The position numbers and the translations under genes are program-made. DNA of 64,000 nucleotides, taken from contig NC_080171.1 of the NCBI RefSeq assembly GCF_950295315.1, positions 118,367,747 to 118,431,746 of the forward strand, given 5' to 3'. Shown here piece after piece: positions 43,237 to 52,856 of the stretch. The notes under the pieces are model-generated. The model searched no databases and had not been told where the DNA came from. It saw only the letters and a program-made list of their open reading frames with translations. This DNA is from Erinaceus europaeus (taxonomy: Eukaryota; Chordata; Mammalia; Eulipotyphla; Erinaceidae). Positions within the stretch are counted from its first letter, which is position 1; every line of letters begins with the position of its first letter.

Positions 43237-43575
43237 AGGGGGCCAGGCGGTAGTGCAGGGGGTTAAGGCACGTGGCCCGAAGCGCAAGGAAGGATCCCGG
43301 TTTAAGCCCCAGCTCCTCACCTGCAGGGGAGTCGCTTCACAGGCGGTGAAGCAGGTCTGCAGGTGTCTGTCTTTCTCTCCCCCATCCCCCGTCTTCCCCT
43401 CCTCTCTCCACTTCTCTCTGTCCTATCTAACTACGATGACATCAATAACAACAACAATAATAATAACCACAACAATGATAAAAAACAAGGGCAACAAAAG
43501 GGAAAAAATAGCCTCCAGGAGCAGTGAATTCGTGGTGCCGGCACGGAACCCCAGCGATAACCCTGGAGGCAAAAA
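43237..43575 (+). mobile_element. Family A SINE, long variant, in L1M
   Basis: GGGGCCAGGCGGTAGTGCAG head; ends AGCCTCCAGGAGCAGTGAAT...GATAACCCTGGAGGC, the complete extra module. Confidence 0.87.
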
Positions 43576-43616
43576 CAAAAACAAAGACAAAATAATAATA
43601 AAATAAAAAGTGGAGA

Positions 43617-43765
43617 GAAGGCAGTAAAGGAGGTGGCAAAGTGGAGAAAGACGGGGACTCTGAGGCATAAGGACCCAGGCTCAAAGCATGTGTCAGAGTG
43701 AGGCTCTGGTTCTCTCCTCCTCTTTCTCTCTCATTAATAAATAAATAAAATAAATATATTTATAA
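43617..43765 (+). mobile_element. Old family C SINE
   Basis: AGTAAAGGAGGTGGCAAAGT head, GTGTCAGAGTGAGGCTCTGG, CATTAATAAATAAATAAAA. Confidence 0.68.
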
Positions 43766-43929
43766 TGAGAAGATCTGAGCAGACTTTTCACCAAGGAAGA
43801 TACCCAGATGGCCAACAAACATATGAAAAAAAAAAATGCTTAAAGTCACTATCAAACAAATGCAAATCAAGATAAGAGACCACCTCATTCCTGTGAGAAC
43901 GTTCTAAACAGGTCATTTAAAAGGGGCAA

Positions 43930-44218
43930 AACCGAAAGTCGGGTAGTAGCGCAGTGGGTTAAGCACATGTGGCGCAAAGCACAAGGACCAGTGGAAGGAT
44001 CCCAGTTCGAGCCCCGGCTCCCCACCTGCAGGGGAGTCACTTCACAGGCGGTGAAGCAGGTCTGCAGATGTCTGTCTTTCTCTCCCCCTCTCTGTCTTCC
44101 CCTCCTCTCTCCATTTCTCTCTGTCCTATCTAGCAATGATGACAACAATAACTACAGCAATTAAAAAAACAACTAGGGCAACAAAAGGGAATAAATAAAT
44201 AAATATTTTTTTAAAAAA
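43930..44218 (+). mobile_element. Family A SINE in L1M
   Basis: AAAGTCGGGTAGTAGCGCAG head. The L1 sequence AAAGGGGCAAAACC before and AAAGGACAAAACCAA after suggest a TSD of about 12 bases with mismatches. Confidence 0.87.
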
Positions 44219-44969
44219 AGGACAAAACCAACAAGTAAGTGCTAGGGAAGATGTGGGAAGAAAAGGAACCTTTTCACGGTGTTGGTGGGGAAACAAATTG
44301 GTCCAGCCCTTGCTGAAAACAATTTGGAGATTCCTTAAACAAACAAACAACAACAAAAACTAAGACCCCAGTAATGTCTCTCCTAGGCATCTCTTTTCAA
44401 AGAACAGAAACACAAGTATTCGAAGAGACCCCTGTATGCCTGTTGTCAGTGGCAGTGTCACCTGTGCTAGCCAAAATCTGGAAACAACCGAAGTGCCCCA
44501 ATAATAGGTGGGTGTTGAAGGGAGATGGTGTGCATAACTGCAGTGGGATACTATACAAGCATAAGAAATGATCACATCTTCTTTTGTCACTATGCGAATG
44601 TAAATGCAGGTATTCATGTTGAGTAAAACAGGCCAGAAGGCGGCCAAATACTGGATAATCTCAGAAGTAGGATCTAGGAAGCCAAACAAGGAACAGTGCA
44701 GGATGAGACCTTCACAGACTGCCATCTACGACTGCAGATCCTAGAATTTAAAAGTGGGTGGGGTGGAAAGGAATGGGAGGAGAGGGCCTTATGGTGGTGG
44801 ACAGTGAGGTGTACTGACTGACGCCTGACGTGGGAAAATGTGGAAGTGGACTCCTGTGACAACCCTGCAAACCAACATTTCCTCAATGACCTGATGCTGA
44901 AGGTGGAAAACAACAAAGGACATCATAATGCAGAAAGAACAAGCCGATGGGCTATTTAGAATCCCCTCT

Positions 44970-45150
44970 CAGGCCAGGTGGTGGCAGTGGTGCACACCAC
45001 AGTGTGCAAGGATCCAGGTTCAAGCCCCTGGTCCCCACCTGCAAGGGGAAAGCTTCGTGAGTGATGAAATAGGGCTACAAGAGTCTCTCTTGTCTCTTTT
45101 CCTCTCTATCTCCCCTTCTCAATTTCCCTCTGTGCCCAATAAAAACAAAA
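44970..45150 (+). mobile_element. Family B SINE
   Basis: GGCCAGGTGGTGGCAGTGGT head, CCCCACCTGCAAGGGGAAAG body. Confidence 0.78.
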
Positions 45151-45170
45151 CGAAACAAAAACTAGCATTT

Positions 45171-45222
45171 CCTCTCCTCTCCTCTCCTCTCCTCTCCTCT
45201 CCTCTCCTCTCCTCTCCTCTCC
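45171..45222 (+). repeat. (CTCCT)10 pentanucleotide repeat
   Basis: About ten uninterrupted CTCCT units between two SINEs. Confidence 0.93.
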
Positions 45223-45297
45223 CAAGAGGACAGAGCTCTATGATGATATAAATTAAGCCAGTTGGAATTTTGTTGTTGCCTTTGAGAAAGTGACTAT

Positions 45298-45565
45298 TTG
45301 GGAGTCGGGTGGTAGTCCAGCACGTGGCGCAAAGCCCAAGGGCCGGCTTAGGGATCCCGGTTCGAACCCCGGCTCCCCACCTGCAGGGGAGTCGCTTCAC
45401 AGGCGGTGAAGCAGGTCTGCAGGTGTCTTGTCTTTCTCTCCCCCTCTCTGTCTTCCCCTCCTCTCTCCTTTTCTCTCTGTCCTACCCAACAACGACGACA
45501 ACAATAACTACAACAGCAATGAAAAACAAAGGCAACAAAAGGGAAAATAAATAAATTTTTAAAAA
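45298..45565 (+). mobile_element. Family A SINE
   Basis: GGGAGTCGGGTGGTAGTCCA head; flanks GAAAGTGACTATT and GAAAATGACTATT form a 13-bp TSD with one mismatch. 45595-45775 is unassigned. Confidence 0.87.
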
Positions 45566-45778
45566 AAAGAAAGAAAATGACTATTGAGGATGCCTTGGAT
45601 GGGATTAAGAGATCCTGAGATAGAAGGGGAAATAGTCAGTGCATTTGGAAGCACTAATGGTATCTGACCCCAATGTATCTATATGTGAATATATATATAT
45701 ATATGAAATAAAACCTGCCATACGAATCTCAGTTGAATAACTCTCGTGCCACCAAATTATTTATTGAAAGAAAAGAGG

Positions 45779-45945
45779 GGGAGACAGGCAGTGGCGCACC
45801 AGATTAAGTGCACACATCACAGAGAACAAGTATCTGGGTTCAAGCCCGTGGATCCCAGCTGCGGGGTGGGGGTAGGGGAATGAAGCAGGGCTGCAGGTCT
45901 CTCTCTCCCTCTTCCCTCTCAATTTGTCTCTGTCCAATAATAAAT
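45779..45945 (+). mobile_element. Family B SINE
   Basis: GGGAGACAGGCAGTGGCGCA head; body shortened. Confidence 0.77.
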
Positions 45946-45984
45946 AAACACAAATATATATATATTTTTAAAGTTTTTTTAAAT

Positions 45985-46517
45985 ATTTATTTATTTATTT
46001 ATTCCCTTTTGTTGCCCTTGTTGTTTTATTGTTGTAGTTATTATTGTTGTTGTCGTCGTTGTTGGATAGGACAGAGAGAAATGGAGAGAGGAGGGGAAGA
46101 CAGAGAGGGGGAGAGAAAGACAGACACCTGCAGACCTGCTTCACCGCCTGTGAAGCGACTCCCCTGCAGGTGGGGAGCCGGGGTTCGAACCGGGATCCTT
46201 ATGCCGGTCCTTGTGCTTTGCGCCACCTGCGCTTAACCCACTGCGCTACAGCCTGACTCCCAATACAAATATATTTTTAAAAATATTTATTTTTTGTTGC
46301 CCTTGTTGTTTTATTGTTGTAGTCATCGTTGTTGGATGGGACAGAGAGAAATGGAGAGAGGAGGGGAAGACAGAGAGGGGGAGAGAAAGACAGACACCTG
46401 CAGACCTGCTTCACCGCCTGTGAAGAGACTCCCCTGCAGGTGGGGAGCCGGGGCTCGAACCGGGATCCTTATGCCGGTCCCTGCGCTTTGTACCACGTGC
46501 GCTTAACCCGACTCCCC
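45985..46517 (-). mobile_element. Two antisense family A SINEs in tandem
   Basis: 45985-46262 and 46275-46517, nearly identical through GGATAGGACAGAGAGAAATG and GCGACTCCCCTGCAGGTGGG; the second lacks the last head bases (CGCTTAACCCGACTCCCC). Confidence 0.87.
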
Positions 46518-46554
46518 AAATATTTTCTTAAAAGGAGGGGGGGTAGTTAAGAGT

Positions 46555-46705
46555 GGTAGTCCGGGAGGTGGCGCAGTGGATGAAGCACTGGACTCTCAAG
46601 CATGAGGCCCCGAGTTCAATCCCCCGCAGCACATGTACCACAGTGATGTCTGGTTCTTTCTCTCTCTCTTCCTATCTTTCTCATAAGTAAATAAATAAAT
46701 AAATA
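46555..46705 (+). mobile_element. Family C SINE, last repeat before the CpG island
   Basis: GGTAGTCCGGGAGGTGGCGC head, close to consensus, ends CATAAGTAAATAAATAAAT. 46710-46900 is unassigned. Confidence 0.87.
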
Positions 46706-47253
46706 AAAAGCCATAAGCATCCTTCACGGGGCTTTGCTGCTCTCTAGTACTGTGCTAGGCGCCTACATGTCTTCATTAAGCCCAGTTATTCCAAGAAGCA
46801 GCTATCCTCATTCCAAGGCAGAATCGGGATCTGAACCCGGGGCCCGGCTATTGCTCCCGGTGGGAGATTTGTATTTTTTTTTTATAATCCCCCCCACCCC
46901 CGCTTTGTCCGTTCACGGTCAGCGGGAGAGGGGCGGCCGGCCCGCGCCCGGGACCCCTCACTCCCCGGTGCAGCTGCGTGCAGAGCGGCGGCCCCGGGGT
47001 GGGGTTGGCGGGAGGGGAGCCCCGGCCTCTCCGGGCTTTGTTAACTCGCGCCGCGCCGGAGCCCCCGACAGGCGGAGAGGCGGCGCTTCCTCCGGCCCAG
47101 GGAGGCCCCCGCGGCCCGGGATCGTCGGCGACGTACGTGCCAGCCCGGGGCCCGGGGCCCGGGGCTCGGGGGGAGCGGGCGGGAGGCGCAGGGGGTGCGG
47201 GGCGGCGAGCCGCGCGTCCCGCCGCCAAGGGCCCGGGTGGGCGAGGCCGGTGA

Positions 47254-47258
47254 CCCAA
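47254..47258 (+). promoter_or_regulatory. Candidate CCAAT box beside a GC box
   Basis: CCAAT occurs here with GGCCCCGCCC following within about 10 bases. This is a common NF-Y/Sp1 pairing in CpG-island promoters. It lies almost 490 bases before the ATG, so it matters only if transcription starts well upstream; sequence alone does not show use. Confidence 0.35.
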
Positions 47259-47661
47259 TAAAGCGGCCCCGCCCGGCTGCGGGTCCCGGCACACGCCGCA
47301 GGGTCCCCGGCCGGCGGGAGCTCGCGCGCCCCGGTCCGCAGCCTGCGCTCTGCGCTCTGCGCTCGGCGACTGGGCGCCTCCGGCCGAGGGTGCGAGCGAG
47401 CGCCGCCGGGCCGGGAGCGAGGGAGGCGGGGACAGGGGCGCCCGGCGTCGCGGGGCCGCTCGGAGCCCGCCGGGCGAAGGCTGGGCGAGGGCTGGGCGAG
47501 GCCCGGGGCCCCACGGCGCCTGCCCGGAGCCGCTCCGCCAACGGCTCAGGCCGGGTCCTCGGCCCGCCCCGTGCGCTGTCCTGCGCGCGCGCCCCCGCCG
47601 GCCCGGCCCTCCTCCGCCCGCCTCCCGCGCGCGCCCACCGGCTGCCCGGCTGCGCCGCTGC

Positions 47662-47667
47662 ATGTAG
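47662..47667 (+). promoter_or_regulatory. Start-stop upstream ORF (ATG TAG) in likely 5' UTR
   Basis: An ATG is followed immediately by TAG 79 bases before the PPP4R1 start. The context is weak (T at -3, T at +4). Start-stop elements can stall initiating ribosomes and lower downstream translation. It matters only if the main transcripts begin upstream of it. Confidence 0.45.
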
Positions 47668-47689
47668 CCCCGGCTCCCCGGGAGACCGC

Positions 47690-47730
47690 GGAGGAGGAGG
47701 AGGAGGAGGAGAGGAGAGGAGAGGAGGGGG
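47690..47730 (+). repeat. GGA-rich purine tract in 5' UTR
   Basis: Seven GGA units followed by GAGGA/GGGG units, ending about 10 bases before the start codon. A G-rich RNA here could fold into a G-quadruplex (inference). Confidence 0.85.
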
Positions 47731-47737
47731 CGACCAC

Positions 47738-47747
47738 AAGATGGCGG
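47738..47747 (+). promoter_or_regulatory. YY1-type motif spanning the start codon
   Basis: AAGATGGCGG matches the core of the YY1 binding site, which in many CpG-island genes sits just after the transcription start and often supplies the start ATG. Here the ATG of PPP4R1 is inside the motif. Confidence 0.7.
47741..47747 (+). CDS. PPP4R1: PPP4R1 coding exon 1 (start codon, 7 coding bases)
   Basis: The coding part is ATGGCGG, followed at 47748 by the donor GTACGT. The start context is strong (A at -3, G at +4). The start is chosen because the frame joins exactly to exon 2 to read MADLSLLQED, the known PPP4R1 N-terminus. The exon must extend upstream as 5' UTR inside the CpG island; the transcription start cannot be fixed from sequence. 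Splitting codon 3 after its first base makes intron 1 phase 1. Other first exons may exist. Confidence 0.9.
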
Positions 47748-47769
47748 GTACGTGGCCCCCGGTTCTCCG

Positions 47770-47801
<32 letters not shown>

Positions 47802-50800
47802 CCCTCCCCTCCCCTCCCCGACCCCGCCGCCTGCCGTTGCGGGGGAGCCGCGGCCGGGCGCAGGGCCGCGCGGGGTCCGGCGCGGGGAGGCGCCGCGGGG
47901 CGGGCGGAGGGGCGCGCCGGGGTCGGGGCGCTGACCGGGCCTTTCTTCTCTCCCCTGGGCGCAGACCTCTCGCTGCTGCAGGAGGACGCGCAGGAGGACG
48001 CGGACGGATGTGAGTACGGCGGGGAAGGGAGGGAGGGAGGGAGGGAGGAAGCGCGGGCGGCGGCGGCCTGGGCCCGGCCGGGCGGGTGGAGAGCGGGGCC
48101 GGGCGAGGCGTGGTCCTGGGCCGCCCCGGGGGCCGAGATGTGGGGGCGCGGGGAAGCGGGGAAGCGGGGCGGTGCGGGGCCGGGCGCCGCTCACCGGCCT
48201 CGGGGCTCCCGCGGTCGGTTTGGGAAGAAGAAACTGGCGGGGCAGGAACCTGGAATGGGAAATTGGGGTGTGTGTGTGTGTGTGCGTGTGTGTGCGTGCA
48301 TATGGTGCATATGTGTTTTTTTCCTTCCCTTCTTTGAACGTCTGCCCCCCCCCTTTCAATCCCCCCAGCTCTCCAGAGGAAGGAAGAGGCGGGTGGGAAA
48401 GGAAGGTGTGTTTTCTTTAAGAGTTGGCTCAACTATTCCAGGGGCCAGTTGCTGCCTTTTTAAATTTAATTTTATTTTAATTTTATCACTATTAGTATTT
48501 TTTATCACCTGGAGGTCCCCTACCTGTCATCTCCCTAAAGATTTTAGCAGCTTGTAGGTCGCCCGGATGCTCGGTGGACTTGGGGACGGGCACGGGGACC
48601 CGGAGGCTGGAAGGTGTGGCCTGCGCTGTGCTCGGGTTTGCAGAGGGCCCAGCTCTCTTCCGCACCTTCACACATCACCCCAGACCTCTTTAAAGAGCAA
48701 CGTTCTCGCTTTTCTCCTTACAAGCTGTAGTTTTTAGAGCATTGGCTCACTTACTTATTTTTAAATTTTTAAATCTTGTTTTGTTTTAAACTTTGACAAT
48801 TGCTTGCCTAGTGGAGGAGGGAAGTACTTGATATCCGGAAAGAAATGAGAAGGGCAGCTTGGTGCTTCTGTCAGCCTCAGGAGGGAATTTGGAAATGGTT
48901 CTGAGTTGAAATGCTAATAACCATGGTAGCTTGGGGCTCAGGGGCTAGTCTGTCGGCTGATAAAGACTGACTTACCGAGGCTGCAGTTTGAAATTGCTCT
49001 TTTAAATACTAGGTAGTTAATTCACATTGTTTAATGTGGTTTTCCGTGCCCAGATCGAGCTTAATTCTTAAGTTCTTGAGTATTTTTGAGTAAAGGGGAC
49101 ATTTACTACATTCTTCTTCTTCTTCTTCTTCTTCTTCTTCTTCTTCTTCTTCTTCTTCTTCTACATTGAAGGGGCCTCTGGATATTTTTAAAGAAAAGAA
49201 GCCACATAGATACACACACTCACTTTTTGCTAAGTCTGGTTTTCTTCCTCATGCTCTTCCTCTTCCTTCCTCTTAATAAAAGTTCTTAATGAAAGTAATA
49301 TTCGTGCACTGAAAGTTACTACACTTCATTTAATGTTTTTTACCTTTGGCCACTTGACTGCCACCAAGTTTAAGATGTTAATTAAGGTATTAGTTGATTC
49401 CTGACGAAGTTAGGATTGGAGAGGTGGCACTGATTATTATGATAAGACAGGCTTCTTGGTATGATATTCACGTTCAAGACATAAGTAGAAAATAATTCTT
49501 GCTAATAGAAGCTGGTCGGGTGTTTATGAATGATCAACGTGAGGACTTCTTTGTGCCATGTATTTTCACTTAGGTGTCATGCAGTCTTACAGGATGCACA
49601 CTGTTGTCGTTGCTGGTCTTTTAAAACACAGCCTAGAGGGGGAAGCTGTACCACAAAGAGCTAAATAATCATTTATTTATGAGCAGTAAGATTTCTGCTC
49701 AGTGCTAAGGATAGAGCTAAGAGGAGGATAGCCAAACCGCACGCCCTCTAGTGGTTCATAAACAGTCTTCATGTCTGATAACCAAGGTGTGTCAGTGGCA
49801 GTGTAGTAAACTCATTAGCAAACTCGGCCTGCTTCCTTGCCGTCCTGGCCTTGTCTGGCCACGTCACTTTGGACAGACTCCTGCAGTTCACTTGTAATCT
49901 CTAGGCCTCGGTTTTGAGGCGTATTAGCGACTATGATAAACATTACCTACATTACAGAGTTGTCTCAGACAATGAATTAAATGCATGTGAAACATTTGAA
50001 ATGGTACCTGATATCTGACTTTGAGTAAAGAGTAAGGGAATCTTAACAGAGTGGAGAAGGGAAGTTTAGTGTTAACCGGTGGCGGACCTGGTTCAAGGCC
50101 GCTGGTTCCTATCTGCAGGGGGAAAGCTTCCACTGTGGTGAAACAGTGCTGCGGGTCCCCTCGCCTCCATCTCTCCCATCCCTCAGAATTTCTCCCTATC
50201 CTATCGACTAATGAGTAGAGTTAAAAAAAAAAATACACTAAAATGCTTTTTAAATGTTTATCTGTACAATTGCTACCTTTGTAAAGGCTGATGAATGCTT
50301 GCAGTGAACTCAACAGAAGTTTGTTAGAATAAAACATTAGACATCTGAAGGCACAAGTAATTGTAGTTTTTTCATGTATGTGTGTATATATAGTTTGGTT
50401 GAAGACCTTGTTAAAATAATTGCTCATTTTTCTCAGTTACTGGAGGTTTTTATAGATAATGCCTTACAACATTTAATAACATGGGATCTTCGAACATAGA
50501 TAGGGCCAATTGAAGGACCATTTGTTATTGAAAAATGAGAGAGTGGGGTCTGGCCATGGTACCTAGACTGAAGCCAGATAGTTGCTAAGGAGATGAAACA
50601 GCAGGTCACACCCTCCAGAAGCCGGAGAAGGTAGGGAGCCAGAGCTGGCGGAATGTCCGCTGGGTTGCTTTCCCAGCTGAACTGAATTTTGAGCCACCGT
50701 CCTCCCCTCCCCATCCATCCCCCGCCCGACTTCTCCATAGTGGCTTCATGCAGGCATGGTTACACCGCTCCCAAGCTAATTGCTGTTACTTTTTAAATTC

Positions 50801-52805
50801 TTAGTATTTCATAGACACGGAGAAAGAGAGACAGCACCGCAGTGCTGTTGATGCAAGGTACAGCGTGCACCCTGTCGGGTGAGCTATCTCCTGGCCCTCG
50901 CGCCGGATTTTCACAGTCGGCAACACTGATAAGGAGACCGGCCCCGTCAGCTACCTAACGCTAGGTCTTAAGGCATTACTTGAGGTGGAGAGACGTTTAA
51001 AAAATAAAAAAAGGTTTTTATGTATTTGCAGTATTTGTTCTTTGTTATCAGTGGGGTTTCACCACTCCAGGCCGAGTCTCAGATAGAGATAGAGGGAGAA
51101 GGGGTTGGACAGTGGCACACCGGGTTGGACATTCATATTACAAGGCGAAAGGACCAGGGTTCAGGCCCCCCAGTTCCAATCTGCAGGGATGAAGCTTTTG
51201 AGGGGTGAAGCTGAGCTGCAGGTGCCTCACTTTCCCTCTGTCTCCCTTTCCCCTCTTGATTTTCTGGCTGTCTCTATCCAATAAATAAATAAATATAGTG
51301 ATAAAACAATTTTTGTTAATTATAAATAGAGGGAGAAAGATACATACCACAGTAGCTTCCTTCAGCGCAGTGAGGGCTGGACTTCAACCTAGGCTGAGCA
51401 TGTGACAGCAGGTGCCCCGTGCAGGTGAGTGATCCTGCCAGCCCGATTTATTTTAAGGAGGTACAGGTACTAGCACTGCTCAGCTCTGACTATGGCAGTG
51501 CCAACAGAGAACCTGGGGCTTCTGGCATGCAAGCCGGGTCCAACTGCTACGTTATCCTGGCTTCGAAATTATTATCTCATCTAGCTCTAAAATCTTGCCT
51601 TTCCTAAACGGACAACCTAGGCTAAGACAGAAAAGAGAGTAAGTACTATTACATAGCTATGGAGACTGGAGGGGACCAAAGCCATGGGAGGCTTCTGCAT
51701 CCTGAAAGCATTGCCAGATCTTGATAAGAGTCTGAAGTCCTTTATTCTGGTCTGTTTTAAGACCCAAAGTGTCTGTAGAGACTTGGTTAGAAAACAAAGC
51801 AAAACGAACAAAGAAAAAACACAATTGGAGTGTAAGGAGGGCTCATGAAAAACCTGACTTGGAGGGACTGGGCTGTAGGACACTGGGTTGAGTGCACACA
51901 TTACCATGCACAGCAAGGACCTAGGTTTGAGTCCTCGTTCCCCACCTACAGGGAGGAAGCTTCACAAAAAGGGGAGCAGGTCTGTAGGTGTCTTTCTTCC
52001 TCTCTACATCCCTCTCAATTTCTCCTTGTCATAGCAAATATGATAGAAAGAGGGGAGATAGAAAGGGGAAGAACAGGCCACCAGGAGCAGTGGATTCATA
52101 GTGTTACACTGAGCTCAGCAACAACCCTGGTGGAAGGAAGGAAGGAAGGGAGGAAGAGAGAAAGAAACTGATTGGAGAAAAATAAACAATTCTGCTGGTG
52201 ATATGTGGAAAATTAGTGAGTGGGCCATAAAGGTGTCAAGTCATTGTTAGGTACTACCCAGTTTAGGAGAATAACTCAGTAAATAAAAAAACAAACAAAC
52301 AAACCTATATGCGTTTCAGTTTAAAAGTGCTATTTCAGTTCTATGTGAATCAGTTTGAATTTCAGAGTAAAAGCAAGCCAGTGACCGTCCTTGAATCTGT
52401 ATCTTTAACAGCGACTTCAGAGTTGGGGGAACTTCAGAGTTGGGGGAACTTTCTGTTCCTGGAATAGTGGAAGACCATCTTGCATTAGAGAGAAGTTTAG
52501 AGAGAGAGGGAGAGAGAGAGATGTTGAGTGTGTCTTTGTGTGTCTTTGTGTGTGTGTGCGTGTGCGTGTGCGTGTGTGCGCGCAAGTGACTGCAGTGCCT
52601 TGTCCATGAAACCACTGAGCATTCTCCCCAGGCTGATTCTTCTCGAGTGAATGGAAGGAAAAAGAGTCACCACAGCACCGGTCTTGAGGTGCCATCTCCC
52701 ACCTCCCTCTCTCATACCCCTACTCCCACCCATGGGGTTGAGCCTTGAACCCAGGGCTTTGTACAAAGGAAGACATGCGCTCTGCAGGGTGAACTGATTC
52801 CCTAG

Positions 52806-52856
<51 letters not shown>

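Larger units (their letters stand above)
42890..44935 (+). mobile_element. Old L1M-type fragment (ORF2 end and 3' UTR), interrupted by SINEs
   Basis: Contains decayed but typical L1 ORF2 3' sequence: CTCAAAATGGATCAAAGATT, then CAAATGCAAATCAAGATAAG, then ACGGTGTTGGTGGGGAAAC and GGAAACAACCGAAGTGCCCC, in the right order on the + strand. Many stops and indels. Three SINEs split it (43237-43575, 43617-43765, 43930-44218). A dead copy. Confidence 0.8.
46900..48240 (+). promoter_or_regulatory. PPP4R1: CpG island / PPP4R1 promoter region
   Basis: Base composition changes sharply to GC-rich sequence dense in CpG and poor in SINEs. It spans the 5' UTR, exons 1-2 and intron 1. No TATA box is placed sensibly before the ATG, which fits a dispersed CpG-island promoter. 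Local repeats include CTGCGCT units near 47343 and a doubled GCTGGGCGAGG near 47480. The long open frames on both strands here come from low stop-codon density in GC-rich DNA. Confidence 0.9.

Noticed and set aside
1..46850. A gene upstream of PPP4R1 (for example a divergent neighbour such as RAB31, which I recall flanking it in human)
   Set aside because: No exon-like coding segments, splice pairs or second CpG island were found in the upstream 46.8 kb; any neighbour lies outside the window.
46848..48432. Long antisense open frames of about 460-500 codons and several + strand frames across the CpG island
   Set aside because: They are Pro/Arg/Gly/Ala-rich in several overlapping frames at once, as expected from GC-rich DNA with few stop codons, and they overlap the real PPP4R1 exons.
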